This document shows, piece after piece, positions 1 to 8,346 of a DNA stretch of 56,217 bases (position 1 is its first letter; every line of letters begins with the position of its first letter). The notes under the pieces were generated by a model, which worked only from the letters and a program-made list of their open reading frames with translations, searched no databases and was not told where the DNA came from. The stretch covers positions 1 to 56,217 of the forward strand of contig JAJDDM010000178.1 of assembly GCA_029260315.1 (NCBI GenBank). The letters are read 5' to 3'. This DNA is from Phycisphaerales bacterium (GTDB lineage Bacteria > Planctomycetota > Phycisphaerae > Phycisphaerales > UBA1924). Made by a program: the position numbers and the translations under genes.

Positions 1-200
1 CTTCTCCACATCGGGATCGCCAACACAAACACCACGAGGTGCAGATAGCTGTCGGTCATGGTGTGGGTGGCAAACGCGATCATGAACAAGCCGAGCACCA
101 GTTCCGCAGTTCCGTCTGCAACGGTGGAGTGCAAAGCTTGGCGCTCAAGCTCGCCGAGTCTTGAGCTTGGGAGTGCGGGCTTCATAGCAGTGTCGTCCAT
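1..200 (-). CDS. Partial membrane protein, N-terminus only
   Basis: An open frame reads on the minus strand from an ATG at 200 to the window edge, about 66 codons with no stop. The start reads MDDTAMKPALPSSRLGEL. A charged soluble stretch follows, then a hydrophobic segment around residues 34-48 (LVLGLFMIAFATHT), and a second one begins at about residue 54 (LHLVVFVLAIPMW). This looks like the beginning of a multi-pass inner-membrane protein. I do not recognise the family. A second in-frame ATG lies at codon 6. No clear Shine-Dalgarno sequence precedes either one, so the start is uncertain. Confidence 0.55.
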   Translation of the reverse strand, partial: MDDTAMKPALPSSRLGELERQALHSTVADGTAELVLGLFMIAFATHTMTDSYLHLVVFVLAIPMWR

Positions 201-363
201 GCAAACATGGTAGCACAGATTGATTTGTGACACAAACCAATCTGCGCCTGTAATTTTGAAGCCTATCGTAACGCTAACAAACGGGCTGACGAGTCTCTCT
301 ACCGTCTGCGGTACTCTCAGAGCCCACTGAGAAGTTCGTCCAGCCAGAACTCTCAGAGAACAC

Positions 364-438
364 AAAAAACCGCGTTTCCCGACTCCAGAATCGGAACTCG
401 CCCGCAAAGAGTTCAACTGGTGTCCTGTCACCCCGACT
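364..438. repeat. Dispersed ~75 bp repeat, copy 1
   Basis: This stretch matches 4895-4970 at about five bases in six with almost no gaps, including a long shared block around GCAAAGAGTTCAACTGG and the block TCCTGTCACCCCGACT. The last block resembles the 3' side of a tRNA-Pro (T-stem plus acceptor CACCCCGA), but no 5' half exists nearby, so it is not a tRNA gene. On the minus strand both copies read RGDRTPVELFA, a frame also open in other spurious ORFs. Confidence 0.6.
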
Positions 439-445
439 ACGCGGC

Positions 446-472
446 GGGCCCTGACGCAAGTCAGGGCCCTTT
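446..472 (+). terminator. GC-rich hairpin, possible terminator
   Basis: A perfect 10-bp stem GGGCCCTGAC / GTCAGGGCCC with loop GCAA is followed by TTTG. It sits just downstream of the tRNA-like repeat end, which is where a terminator would follow a tRNA. The T-run is short, so its activity is uncertain. Confidence 0.4.
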
Positions 473-717
473 GTCATTGGCGAACGACTCTGCGAAGCAA
501 CGTCGGGTGACGCGAGCGGCACCGCGGGGAATCCGAGACAGCGAATCCTGTCGCCCGATTCGGCGGTAACCAGGGCGGGCCGCCGACTTGCGTGGTTGCT
601 TTTCTTGCGGTCTTGAGCTCGATACGCGACACGCCGCACTCGTCAGCTTCGATCCGTGTCCCTCAGACCGACGGAACGAATCGCAATCGGCAGTTTCTTT
701 CTTTGGAACGAGTGACG

Positions 718-2190
718 CTAGGGAGCGCACTCGCTCGATTGTAACGCCGCGAGCAGGTCATCCAGTGATACGCCGGCGATCATGCAGGCCCGGTCACTGA
801 TGGCAAAGGGAAGGATGAGCTCGCGGCCGTGAAGCATGGATCCGCAGCTATAGACGACATTGGGAACGTAGCCCTCACGTTCGTTGCCTTCAGGGGAGAG
901 CAGCGGATGACGGAGGCGCCCGAGGACCTTGGTGGGATCCTGCAGATCGAGCAGCGCGGCGCCGATGCAGTACTTGCGCATCGGGCCGACTCCGTGCGTG
1001 ATAACGAGCCATCCGGCTTCGGTCTCGATCGGTGAGCCGCAGTTGCCGATCTTGACGGACTCCCACGTCTCGCTCGGGCGCAGAATCAGTTGGGGATCGC
1101 TCCAGAAATGCGGGCTGTCAGAGAACATGATGAAGATGTTCTCATCATCCTGTCGTGAGAGCATGGCATAGCGGCCGTCGATGCGGCGCGGGAAGAGCGC
1201 CATGCCTTTGTTCTGCACCGCGCTGCCGTTGAGGGTGAGCATGCGGAAGTGAAGAAAGTCTTCCGTGCTGGTGAGCTGCGGCAGAATGTCGCGTCCATTG
1301 AACGCTGTGTATGTGGCGTAGTACACAACCGACCCATCGTCGTCGACGAAACGCACAAAGCGTGCGTCTTCGATCCCGTTGGTTTCGTTGGGCGCAACAG
1401 GGAAGATGACGCGTTCGCTCATGGCAAGCTTGTCCGAGAAACGTAGTTCGTAGTTGCAGTCCGCCAGCCACTGAATGCACTCAAGAGTACGGTCTAGATC
1501 GTGCGTCGGGGGCTGGGCTTCGTGGCGGACTGTGCCGACGCTCTTGGCCAGGTCGCTCCGTGAGAAGCTCTCCCCTAGCGACGCCATGACCGCAGTCGCG
1601 TCCCCGTCATCAATGCCCATCTCGTGCAGCTTGATGATGAAGCGTCTCTTCTGGTAGCAGGGGTCGGGGACGATCTCCGGCGCGGTGACAAAGCGGGAGA
1701 CGGGGTCGAGCGCGATTCGTCCATCCCGCGAGATATCTCCAGCCCGAAACTCGATGGACGAGATGTGTCCCTCCCCTGTGGCACGCAGGCTCATGACGAA
1801 GCGCAGATCACCGTCTGGGGCTCCGCTCTGGTCCGGGTGCGGCACGATAGAGGGGTTGAAGATGGCGGCGGACTCCAAGGCGTACTCGCCTGAGAACAAG
1901 GCCCCGATAAGCAGTTGTTGGTTGCTGGATAGCACACGCTGCGTGAACACATGCCGCCGAACCCGCTCGAAGTGGGCGTGAAGGACCGACTCAATGTCGA
2001 AGTGCCGTCCATCGAACTCTCCGAGCACGGCGATCAACTGGCGGCCGACTTCCTCGTCCGTGAGGGCAAGCGCCCGTCCGAGAATAGTGGTGATTCGATG
2101 GGCGTCCTCCGGGATGAACGGGCGGATGAGGACCCGTGCGCTCTGGGGCAGCACGGCCATGTTGTGGCGCCGGACGCGGATGCTTGTCAT
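718..2190 (-). CDS. GH130-type glycoside phosphorylase/hydrolase
   Basis: A 490-residue protein. The C-terminal two thirds match the five-bladed propeller family GH130 (mannoside phosphorylases and related hydrolases). Visible family features are NGIEDARFVRF near the middle, YYATYTAFNGRD, QNKGMALFPRRIDGRYAMLSR, SWESV-type KIGNCGSPIETEAGWLVITHG and the late EGYVPNVVYSCG. The N-terminal ~190 residues form the extension typical of large GH130 members. There is no signal peptide, so it is probably cytosolic. Its start overlaps the stop of the upstream glycosyltransferase by 4 bp (ATGA), implying translational coupling and a shared role in making or recycling a mannose-type glycan or small glycoside. 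A second Met at codon 11 is an alternative start. The exact substrate cannot be read from the sequence. Confidence 0.85.
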   Translation of the reverse strand: MTSIRVRRHNMAVLPQSARVLIRPFIPEDAHRITTILGRALALTDEEVGRQLIAVLGEFDGRHFDIESVLHAHFERVRRHVFTQRVLSSNQQLLIGALFSGEYALESAAIFNPSIVPHPDQSGAPDGDLRFVMSLRATGEGHISSIEFRAGDISRDGRIALDPVSRFVTAPEIVPDPCYQKRRFIIKLHEMGIDDGDATAVMASLGESFSRSDLAKSVGTVRHEAQPPTHDLDRTLECIQWLADCNYELRFSDKLAMSERVIFPVAPNETNGIEDARFVRFVDDDGSVVYYATYTAFNGRDILPQLTSTEDFLHFRMLTLNGSAVQNKGMALFPRRIDGRYAMLSRQDDENIFIMFSDSPHFWSDPQLILRPSETWESVKIGNCGSPIETEAGWLVITHGVGPMRKYCIGAALLDLQDPTKVLGRLRHPLLSPEGNEREGYVPNVVYSCGSMLHGRELILPFAISDRACMIAGVSLDDLLAALQSSECAP

Positions 2191-4466
2191 GACACAAGAG
2201 CCGCTTGCTGAGTGACCATATGCTCGGTGTTGCTCATCTCAGCCAGAGCGAGATGAAAGGCCAGCGTGGACTCCGCGCCCTGATTCTCGCTGACACGATC
2301 GGAATGGAGACCATCGCCGCAGCCGCCTGTGGCGAAATCGTAAAGCGGCAGGCCGAGATCGTTGCGCCCCAGGAACCACTCGAATGCGCGAGTTGCCGTA
2401 TGCAACCACTCGGGATCCCGGGTGGCGCGATATGCCGCGTTGCACGCGGAGATCATCGCCTGGGCCTCAACCGGTTGCTGGTCGAAGTTCGCACGCTCTC
2501 CGTCGCGATCGTAGAAACCATTGCTGCCGATCGGTCGAAAGCACCCGGTTTGTGTTTCTTGAATGGAGACCAGCCATCGCAACGACTTGAGCCCGATCTC
2601 CAACGCATCCGGCACATGCCTGCCGCTGAGGATGAGCGCCTGGCTCAAGCGTGCATTGTCATAGGTGACGCTCGGCTCGAACCAAGGCCAGTTCCATGTA
2701 GCGCAACTCTCCCAGAGCTTCAACAGCCTTTGGATCAACGCCGCACGCATCGAATCGAGTTCAGGACTACTGGGGAAGCGGCTTAGGAACTCCTCGATTC
2801 CGAGCAGCGTGAAACTCCATGCGCGCGGGGAGGTGAACTCTTGAACCGCGGGCAGTGCTCGCAAGAAGAGTTGTACGGACAAACCTCGATGCCCCTCATC
2901 GTGGGACCGACCCGCCCCGGTTCCCGTCGCCCAGAGCGCACGAGCATGGCTATCTTCGCTGCCCGCGTCCTCCAGCCATTGCCGCCCGTGGCTCATGAAG
3001 TTCCGGAAGCGGCCGCTCGTGTGGTCCAATGCGGCGGCGAGGAACGCGAGGTAGCTGGTGGCGAGCGCGTTCACGTTCTGTACCGATTGCCTGCCAGCGC
3101 GATCATCGAGCAGGTTGCAGAGTATGAACGCTCGCGCGTTGTCATCGGTGCAGTAGCCCTCATGGAAGTTCGGCACGTTGAAGATAGCGTGCTGAAAAAT
3201 GCCCGTGGCGTCGCTCATTCGTACGACATGATCGAGCCGCAAGCGAGGCAGAGCGCGGGGCCGATCACTCAGTGTCCAGCCCCCAAAGGCCGCCCGCGGC
3301 GCGAGCTCTCGGTCGGCACAGGCATGCCGGAGGGACTCGAGGTACTGCTGCGCCACCGCGGGCCAGACCATCTCGCGCCCAATGGCGTAAGCGTCGTTTC
3401 GGATTCTCTCCATTGCCGCTGGATCATCGAGCAGGCGGCATACGCCCTCCGCCAATGCCTTTGGATCATGAAATGGCACCAGGATACCGCGGCCATCGGC
3501 CAGCAGCTCCGCTGCGTGCCAGTATGGCGTAGAAACGACCGCATTGCCCGTGCCAAAGACATGCGCCAGCGTACCGGAAGTGATCTGGGCCTCGACGAGG
3601 TAGGGCGTCAGATAGATATCGGTCGCACTGATGAGCTCCTTCAGGTCATCAGGGGAGACAAAGCGGTTGTAGAAGATGACGTGCTCTTGCACGTTGCAAT
3701 CCTCTACAAGTCGTTCGAGGCTCAGTCGATAGCGCTCCCCATCACGCGACAGGACGTGCGGATGGGTCGTTCCCACCACGAGATAAACCACATTCGGGTG
3801 CCGTCGCAGGATCTCCGGCAATGCACCGATTCCGTGCTCGATGCCCTTTCCTGGCCCGATGAGACCGAAGGTGAGGAGTACGTCGCGCCCACTCAAACCA
3901 AGTTGCGCCTTGAACGGCGCGGATGCCGCGAACGCCACGTCTGGGATGCCATGCGGAATGACGTCAATCTTCGCGTCGGGAACACCATACACATCGCGCA
4001 GGATCTCGGCGCCCTTGTGCGCCATCACCACGAGTCGGTCGCTCTGCTCCGCCAGCTCGTCCATCACCATGCGCTGGGCTGCGTTCGGATGCTGCAGGAC
4101 CGTGTGTAGCGTCGTCACCACAGGCATGCGCACTTCCTTGAGCAGCGTCAGCAGGTGACTCCCGGCTGGCCCACCGTAGATCCCGAACTCATGCTGCACA
4201 CAGAGCACATCCACGTTGTTGAAGTTCAAGAAATCCGCCGCCTGCCGATACGAGTTCAGGTCGCTCTCCTGGAGCTCGAAGCGCACGCGGCCAGGGTACT
4301 TATAACCGTCGGCACGATCGCTCACCGCCCCGACGAGGCAGTCGCAGTTTGGAGCCTCTACCGCAACCGCCTCACAGAGGTCGTGCGCAAACGTTGCGAT
4401 GCCGCAGAGCCGTGGCGGATAGTCCCCGAGAAAGGCCACACGCTTCGGTAGAACGGAATCACTCAT
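2187..4466 (-). CDS. GT4 glycosyltransferase with helical C-terminal domain
   Basis: A 759-residue protein with two halves. Residues ~1-380 are a GT-B family 4 glycosyltransferase: VAFLGDYPPRLCGIATFA (acceptor-side loop), CVQHEFGIYGG, TFGLIGPGKGIEHGI (GPGKG nucleotide-sugar loop), LTPYLVEAQITSGTLAHVFG and a late GILVPFHDPKAL. Residues ~420-755 are all-helical and resemble the (alpha/alpha)6 barrels of glycosidases: YCTDDNARAFI, DEGHRGLSVQLFLRALP, WPWFEPSVTYDNARLSQAL, DQQPVEAQAMISACNAAY. The pairing with the overlapping GH130 gene suggests one pathway of glycan synthesis and turnover. I chose the ATG at 4466 because GGGAGG lies 7 nt upstream; an in-frame start at 4487 has no such signal. It heads the two-gene operon. 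Confidence 0.88.
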   Translation of the reverse strand: MSDSVLPKRVAFLGDYPPRLCGIATFAHDLCEAVAVEAPNCDCLVGAVSDRADGYKYPGRVRFELQESDLNSYRQAADFLNFNNVDVLCVQHEFGIYGGPAGSHLLTLLKEVRMPVVTTLHTVLQHPNAAQRMVMDELAEQSDRLVVMAHKGAEILRDVYGVPDAKIDVIPHGIPDVAFAASAPFKAQLGLSGRDVLLTFGLIGPGKGIEHGIGALPEILRRHPNVVYLVVGTTHPHVLSRDGERYRLSLERLVEDCNVQEHVIFYNRFVSPDDLKELISATDIYLTPYLVEAQITSGTLAHVFGTGNAVVSTPYWHAAELLADGRGILVPFHDPKALAEGVCRLLDDPAAMERIRNDAYAIGREMVWPAVAQQYLESLRHACADRELAPRAAFGGWTLSDRPRALPRLRLDHVVRMSDATGIFQHAIFNVPNFHEGYCTDDNARAFILCNLLDDRAGRQSVQNVNALATSYLAFLAAALDHTSGRFRNFMSHGRQWLEDAGSEDSHARALWATGTGAGRSHDEGHRGLSVQLFLRALPAVQEFTSPRAWSFTLLGIEEFLSRFPSSPELDSMRAALIQRLLKLWESCATWNWPWFEPSVTYDNARLSQALILSGRHVPDALEIGLKSLRWLVSIQETQTGCFRPIGSNGFYDRDGERANFDQQPVEAQAMISACNAAYRATRDPEWLHTATRAFEWFLGRNDLGLPLYDFATGGCGDGLHSDRVSENQGAESTLAFHLALAEMSNTEHMVTQQAALVS

Positions 4467-4473
4467 GGTGAAT

Positions 4474-4479
4474 CCTCCC
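4474..4479 (-). promoter_or_regulatory. Shine-Dalgarno fixing the glycosyltransferase start
   Basis: GGGAGG on the minus strand sits 7 nt before the ATG at 4466 and supports that start over the longer in-frame ATG at 4487. Confidence 0.7.
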
Positions 4480-4894
4480 GTCTGCACGAAACTGCCTTCG
4501 TACTGGCCTGCCGCATGGACCGATGCGATGCCCGCAATGCATCCGTCGGGAGCACCACCGAAACTGGCTCAGTCGCCGCGCATTCGTGGAAAAGACGGAG
4601 ATCGTTGAGAGCCCGTGGTGCCGGAGTCTCAGCCTGAAGCGACTGATGATAGGCGTTCCCGGTCGGTCGGAATCACATGCGGAAATGGTGATGGGATTCG
4701 AAGGTGGTAATGGGCGCGATCTGCTGCCAGGGGGCTGCGAGAGGGTTCGGTCAGATCCAACGCCCTCAGCCGCGATTCGTGAGCCACATGCGGACAGAGC
4801 GAATGGAGGCACTGGCTCCTCCCCAGTTCAGCACCGGCTGCCGCGTGAGCGACCACGATGCACTCTACGTTGGATCTCGTCCTTCACAACGAAA

Positions 4895-4970
4895 GAAAAA
4901 TCCGCGTTTCTGAGCTCCAGAGGCCGATCTCGGCCGCAAAGAGTTCAACTGGCGTCCTGTCACCCCGACT
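4895..4970. repeat. Dispersed ~75 bp repeat, copy 2
   Basis: Near-gapless match to 364-438. It has the same minus-strand frame (RGDRTPVELFA) and ends in the same tRNA-acceptor-like CACCCCGACT. Unlike copy 1, it is not followed directly by a short-loop hairpin. Confidence 0.6.
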
Positions 4971-4999
4971 TGCACCGCAGAGCCGTCGCGGCGAAATCC

Positions 5000-5034
5000 G
5001 ACGGGCGCGTCCTTCGCTCCCCGAAGCGCCCGTC
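5000..5034. repeat. Inverted repeat / hairpin
   Basis: Arms GACGGGCGC (5000-5008) and GCGCCCGTC (5026-5034) enclose a second small stem CTTCG/CGAAG. There is no T-run on either side, so it may be a degenerate terminator or a mobile hairpin rather than an active terminator. Confidence 0.5.
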
Positions 5035-5120
5035 CTCCGGCGCCACCCGCCGCCTTGCACTGAAGAGATCGACGCACGATTCTCCTCGCCCACGCGTCGG
5101 CCACGGCACATCAAAGTGCC

Positions 5121-6797
5121 CTACGCGGCGGCGAGGAAAGACTCGCTGAACCTCAGCTGAATCTCGATCATCTTCGGGTGACAGGCCTCAAACGCCTCGA
5201 CGATCAACGGGTCGAAGTGGGTGCCCGAGTCCTGCAGAATTATGCTTCTGACGACATCGCTCACAAAGGCTTCCTTGTAGACACGCTTGCTCGACAGCGC
5301 ATCAAAGACGTCCGCCAAGGCCATGATGCGGCCGCACAGCGGGATCTCAAGACCCTTCAATCCATTGGGGTATCCGGTGCCGTCGAACCGCTCGTGGTGC
5401 GTGGCCGCGATATTGCGGGCCATCCGCAGGAACCGGGTCTTGGGGAATCGCTCCAGGGCCGCATCCAGTGTCTCGGCGCCGACCGCCGCGTGCGTCTTCA
5501 TGATCTCGAACTCGCGGTCGCTCAGCCGTCCGGGCTTCAGAAGCACGCTGTCGGGGATGCCGACCTTGCCGATATCGTGCAGTGGGCTGGTGGAGTAGAG
5601 CAGGCGGATAAACTCGTCATCGATCTGGTCGGCGTAGTGACCCATCGCTCTCAACTGCTCGGCCAGAAGCCGGCAGTAACTCCGGACACGCTCGAGATGC
5701 GCCCCGGTCTCCGGATCGCGAGACTCGGCCAGCCGGGCCATGGCGAAAATCGCGACGTCGCGCGTCGCGGCCTCGAGGGCGAGCTCTTCCTGGCGTTTGC
5801 GATCGGAGGTGTCGCGCACGAATATCGTGAACATCCAGTCAGCGGACGCCTGGGTCCGCACGAGGCTGAGTTCTGCGGGAAACGCAGAGCCGTCTCGTCG
5901 CGCCGCCAACATCTCCAGATGCCGTTCGGTGGCGATCTCCGAGCCGACGGCCATCAGCGCGGGCAAATCGAGCCCCCCCCGCTCGGCATCGGCTGAGACC
6001 GTGACGAGCTCGGTCACATGCCGCCCGATCGCTTCGTCTGAGCACCACCCGAAGAGCGTCTCCGCGCGAGGATTCCACGCGGTCACGTCCCCGCCGGCAC
6101 TCACCGATATCACCGCATCCAACGCGCTGTCGATGACCAGCCGCGTGCTCTGCTCACTCTTGCGAAGCTCGTCGGTCGCCTGTCGGAGTTCCAGGTGTGC
6201 GACGACGTTCCGCGCGAGAACCGACAGGGCCTCGAGCTGACGACCGGTCGGTTGACGCGGCTTGCTGTCGATCACACACAGCGATCCGATCGGGACTCCT
6301 TCCGATGTCACCAAAGGAGCGCCGGCGTACATACGGATATGCGGCGGGCCGACGACGAGCGGATTGTCGCAGAATCGCGGATCCTTGCTCGCGTCGGCAA
6401 CAAAAAAGACCTGTCTCGGGTCGTCCTGAGCAATGGCGTGCGAGCAGAAGGAGACCTCGCGGGAGGTCTGGCTGACATCCAGGCCGACGCACGCCTTGAA
6501 CCACTGGCGGTCCTGCTCGACCAGCGAGACCAACGAGATCGGCACCTCAAAGAGGTGCGAGGCCAGCTGAACAATGTCGTCGAACGCCTTCTCCGGTGGC
6601 GTGTCGAGGATGTTCAAGCGGCGCAGCGCTGCCAGGCGGATGTCGTCGGTGACTTCGTAAGTATGCACGATTGGAGAGGTATCGGCTCTGTCAATGGGTC
6701 GCTTGAAGTTGGTCGGCCTCGGGATTCCGTCGATTCGACGCGCGCAGGTCGAAACCTGGAAAGACCCGCCTCCGGTGTTGTTATGGGGCACGCACAC
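5121..6797 (-). CDS. GAF-PAS-HD-GYP phosphodiesterase
   Basis: A 558-residue soluble signalling protein. A GAF domain covers roughly residues 65-205 (EKAFDDIVQLASHLFEVPIS, then SFCSHAI). A PAS domain covers roughly 215-330 (SALDAVISVSAGGDVTAWN). An HD-GYP domain covers roughly 350-545, with the HD dyad in LHDIGKVGIPD and the signature HHERFDGTGYPNGLKG. HD-GYP proteins of this type hydrolyse cyclic di-GMP (family knowledge); the metal-binding residues visible here look intact. Ligand-binding GAF and PAS modules would tune the activity. The called start is a GTG in poorly conserved sequence. A GTG at 6668 (VHTYEVTDD) just before the GAF domain is an alternative; neither has a clear ribosome binding site. 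It is monocistronic. Confidence 0.88.
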   Translation of the reverse strand: MCVPHNNTGGGSFQVSTCARRIDGIPRPTNFKRPIDRADTSPIVHTYEVTDDIRLAALRRLNILDTPPEKAFDDIVQLASHLFEVPISLVSLVEQDRQWFKACVGLDVSQTSREVSFCSHAIAQDDPRQVFFVADASKDPRFCDNPLVVGPPHIRMYAGAPLVTSEGVPIGSLCVIDSKPRQPTGRQLEALSVLARNVVAHLELRQATDELRKSEQSTRLVIDSALDAVISVSAGGDVTAWNPRAETLFGWCSDEAIGRHVTELVTVSADAERGGLDLPALMAVGSEIATERHLEMLAARRDGSAFPAELSLVRTQASADWMFTIFVRDTSDRKRQEELALEAATRDVAIFAMARLAESRDPETGAHLERVRSYCRLLAEQLRAMGHYADQIDDEFIRLLYSTSPLHDIGKVGIPDSVLLKPGRLSDREFEIMKTHAAVGAETLDAALERFPKTRFLRMARNIAATHHERFDGTGYPNGLKGLEIPLCGRIMALADVFDALSSKRVYKEAFVSDVVRSIILQDSGTHFDPLIVEAFEACHPKMIEIQLRFSESFLAAA

Positions 6798-7134
6798 GCG
6801 ACCGATGCGTCAGCTTCTCTGGAGCCCCGGGACCCTGTAGCTGCCAGCCCGCCCACGTCGCCAATCGCTCCGGCCCATCGCGATCAGTCGCTCAGACGAT
6901 CCCATCGTCATGCGCGCCGCTCCGATGGGGCGCAAGTCGCTCCGGTGTCCTTCCAACCCGATCTGTCCAGACCGAGCCGCGGGATCCCTGCCCTCGCGGC
7001 GCGGCCCGCCGACGCCCGAGCTGAGTCCGCGAAGCTCCGGGTTTTTTTCGCACGATGACCGACCCTCGTCCGCCGACTCAAGGACATACGCCATCTCGCG
7101 CTCGACGGCGCACGCCGGGGAGGTATCGTCGCCC
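6798..7134. other. Divergent intergenic region
   Basis: 337 bp between the divergent HD-GYP gene and the helical-protein gene at 7135. It must contain promoters in both directions. A run of seven T lies near 7041. No protein-like frame, repeat or clear hairpin was recognised. Confidence 0.4.
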
Positions 7135-8346
7135 ATGCACACGCTCAACGAATGCCAGACGACGCGATCGCCTCTCCAGGCGCCGCCGCCCGCCGCCTCA
7201 TCGGATACAGCACATCTCGACGAGCGAACGCACGCCCGCGACGAGTCGCCGCCCGCGGATCCCAGCGCTCTGCTTCGCGATCTTCTGGATCCGGACCTCT
7301 CGGTACTCGACCTCTGCAACATCCACGCCATCTCGTTGCGCCGGCTCGAGACCTGGCTCGACGAACCGCGTGTCGCCGAAGCGTTGGAGGCCCACGCTCG
7401 CATCGAAGCTCATCGCCGACGCGCGATTGCCGAGCGCGCCCAAACCGCCGCCCTCGCCGCCCTCGAGCGCCTCGCCACCACCGCCCCGGCCGAGCCCATG
7501 ACTCCCGCCGAGCAGCTGCGTCTTGCCGAGACCCAGCGCAAATCCGCCGCCCGCCTGCTCTTGACCCGTGCCACTGGCGGCTCGCCCACCAGTGTCGTTC
7601 CATCCAGCGCGACCAACACCGAGCCCACATGCCATGACGGGTGCCATGGCCGCCGCTCTGGGCGGCTATGCAGGGCACAAAGATCGTCCACTTTACCCGC
7701 AGCTCCAGCCACGTCGCTCACCCGTGCCAAGTCCCCACAACCCGCCCAACCTCACAGTCCCAGAAGTGCCGCCCGTCTCTCCGCAGCCCTTCAGGGCGGC
7801 GAATCGACAGCAGTCTCGCCGGATTCGCCGACGCGAATCCGCCACGTCTCTGGCACACCCGCCCCCGCGCCGGTAAATTTGGGGGCGGTCGCCCCGCACG
7901 CGGGTGGTTCTCGGACAGTCCAGCCCGCGCCGTTGGCCCGCGCCGTTGGAAGGAGCTTCCATGACCAGACACGGATTCGTTCTCGCCGCCCTCGTCGCCG
8001 CGCCCGCCCTCGCCCAGCGAGACCTGCCGGACTTCGAGGCGATCGACGACAACCACATCATCGCCGGCGGCGTGCTGTACGAGTCCTGGGAGCAGTACTT
8101 CGCCTCGGACTACTTCCGCGAGCATCAGCTCCGCTGCGCGTTCGACGCCGACCCGGCGAACATCCTCGATGGCGACGGGGCGGGCGATCTCGGGCCCGCG
8201 GGCACGCCCGCCGACTGCACCTACAACTTCACCAATCCCGCCGGCGAGTACGACCCCTCCACCGGCAAGTTCCGCATTCCCGTGGTCGTTCACGTCATCC
8301 AGCGCACCAACGGCACCGGGTTCATTCCCGAGACCAGAGTCCGTAG
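7135..8346 (+). CDS. Helical HTH-like protein, 3' end uncertain
   Basis: The frame opens with an ATG preceded by GGGGAGG. Its residues ~45-145 look truly coding: LLDPDLSVLDLCNIHAISL, RRLETWLDEPRVAEALEAH, then a long helix rich in Ala, Arg and Glu, ending AETQRKSAARLLL. This resembles small helix-turn-helix-like proteins I associate with planctomycetes, whose function is unknown. After about residue 145 the frame enters a hairpin repeat (7568-7597), loses protein character and runs on to 8346, overlapping the well-supported protease gene by 386 bp. The natural protein therefore probably ended near 7570-7880, and the given end is only the formal stop. A frameshift or a repeat insertion is likely. 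Confidence 0.4.
   Translation: MHTLNECQTTRSPLQAPPPAASSDTAHLDERTHARDESPPADPSALLRDLLDPDLSVLDLCNIHAISLRRLETWLDEPRVAEALEAHARIEAHRRRAIAERAQTAALAALERLATTAPAEPMTPAEQLRLAETQRKSAARLLLTRATGGSPTSVVPSSATNTEPTCHDGCHGRRSGRLCRAQRSSTLPAAPATSLTRAKSPQPAQPHSPRSAARLSAALQGGESTAVSPDSPTRIRHVSGTPAPAPVNLGAVAPHAGGSRTVQPAPLARAVGRSFHDQTRIRSRRPRRRARPRPARPAGLRGDRRQPHHRRRRAVRVLGAVLRLGLLPRASAPLRVRRRPGEHPRWRRGGRSRARGHARRLHLQLHQSRRRVRPLHRQVPHSRGRSRHPAHQRHRVHSRDQSP
7568..7597. repeat. REP-like palindrome
   Basis: CACTGG (7572-7577) pairs with CCAGTG (7589-7594) around an imperfect GC-rich inner stem. Similar text (TGGCAGTGG next to a GGGCGGGACGCCC hairpin) occurs near 14749-14790 and CCACTGG near 16551. It interrupts the coding character of the gene that starts at 7135. 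Confidence 0.45.

Larger units (their letters stand above)
201..717. other. Non-coding stretch with a repeat and a hairpin
   Basis: No convincing gene lies here; the open frames on both strands are arginine/serine-rich and do not resemble proteins. It contains one copy of an ~75 bp dispersed repeat (364-438) and a 10-bp-stem hairpin (446-469) followed by TTT. It separates two minus-strand transcription units, so it should hold the promoter of the partial gene to its left and the 3' end of the GH130 operon to its right. No recognisable sigma70 promoter was found. Confidence 0.6.
4480..5120. other. Non-coding stretch with repeat copy and hairpin
   Basis: About 640 bp between two minus-strand transcription units. 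Open frames here are arginine-rich and unconvincing. It holds the second copy of the ~75 bp repeat (4895-4970) and a large hairpin at 5000-5034. The promoter of the glycosyltransferase operon should lie in the left part, but I could not identify -35/-10 boxes. Confidence 0.55.

Noticed and set aside
395-440. A tRNA-Pro gene
   Set aside because: Only a T-arm/acceptor-like 3' end is present; no 5' acceptor strand, D-arm or anticodon arm can be folded.
274-639. A minus-strand frame containing RGDRTPVELFA
   Set aside because: The same phrase appears at 4884-5114 because the DNA is a repeat; the rest is unlike protein and there is no ribosome binding site.
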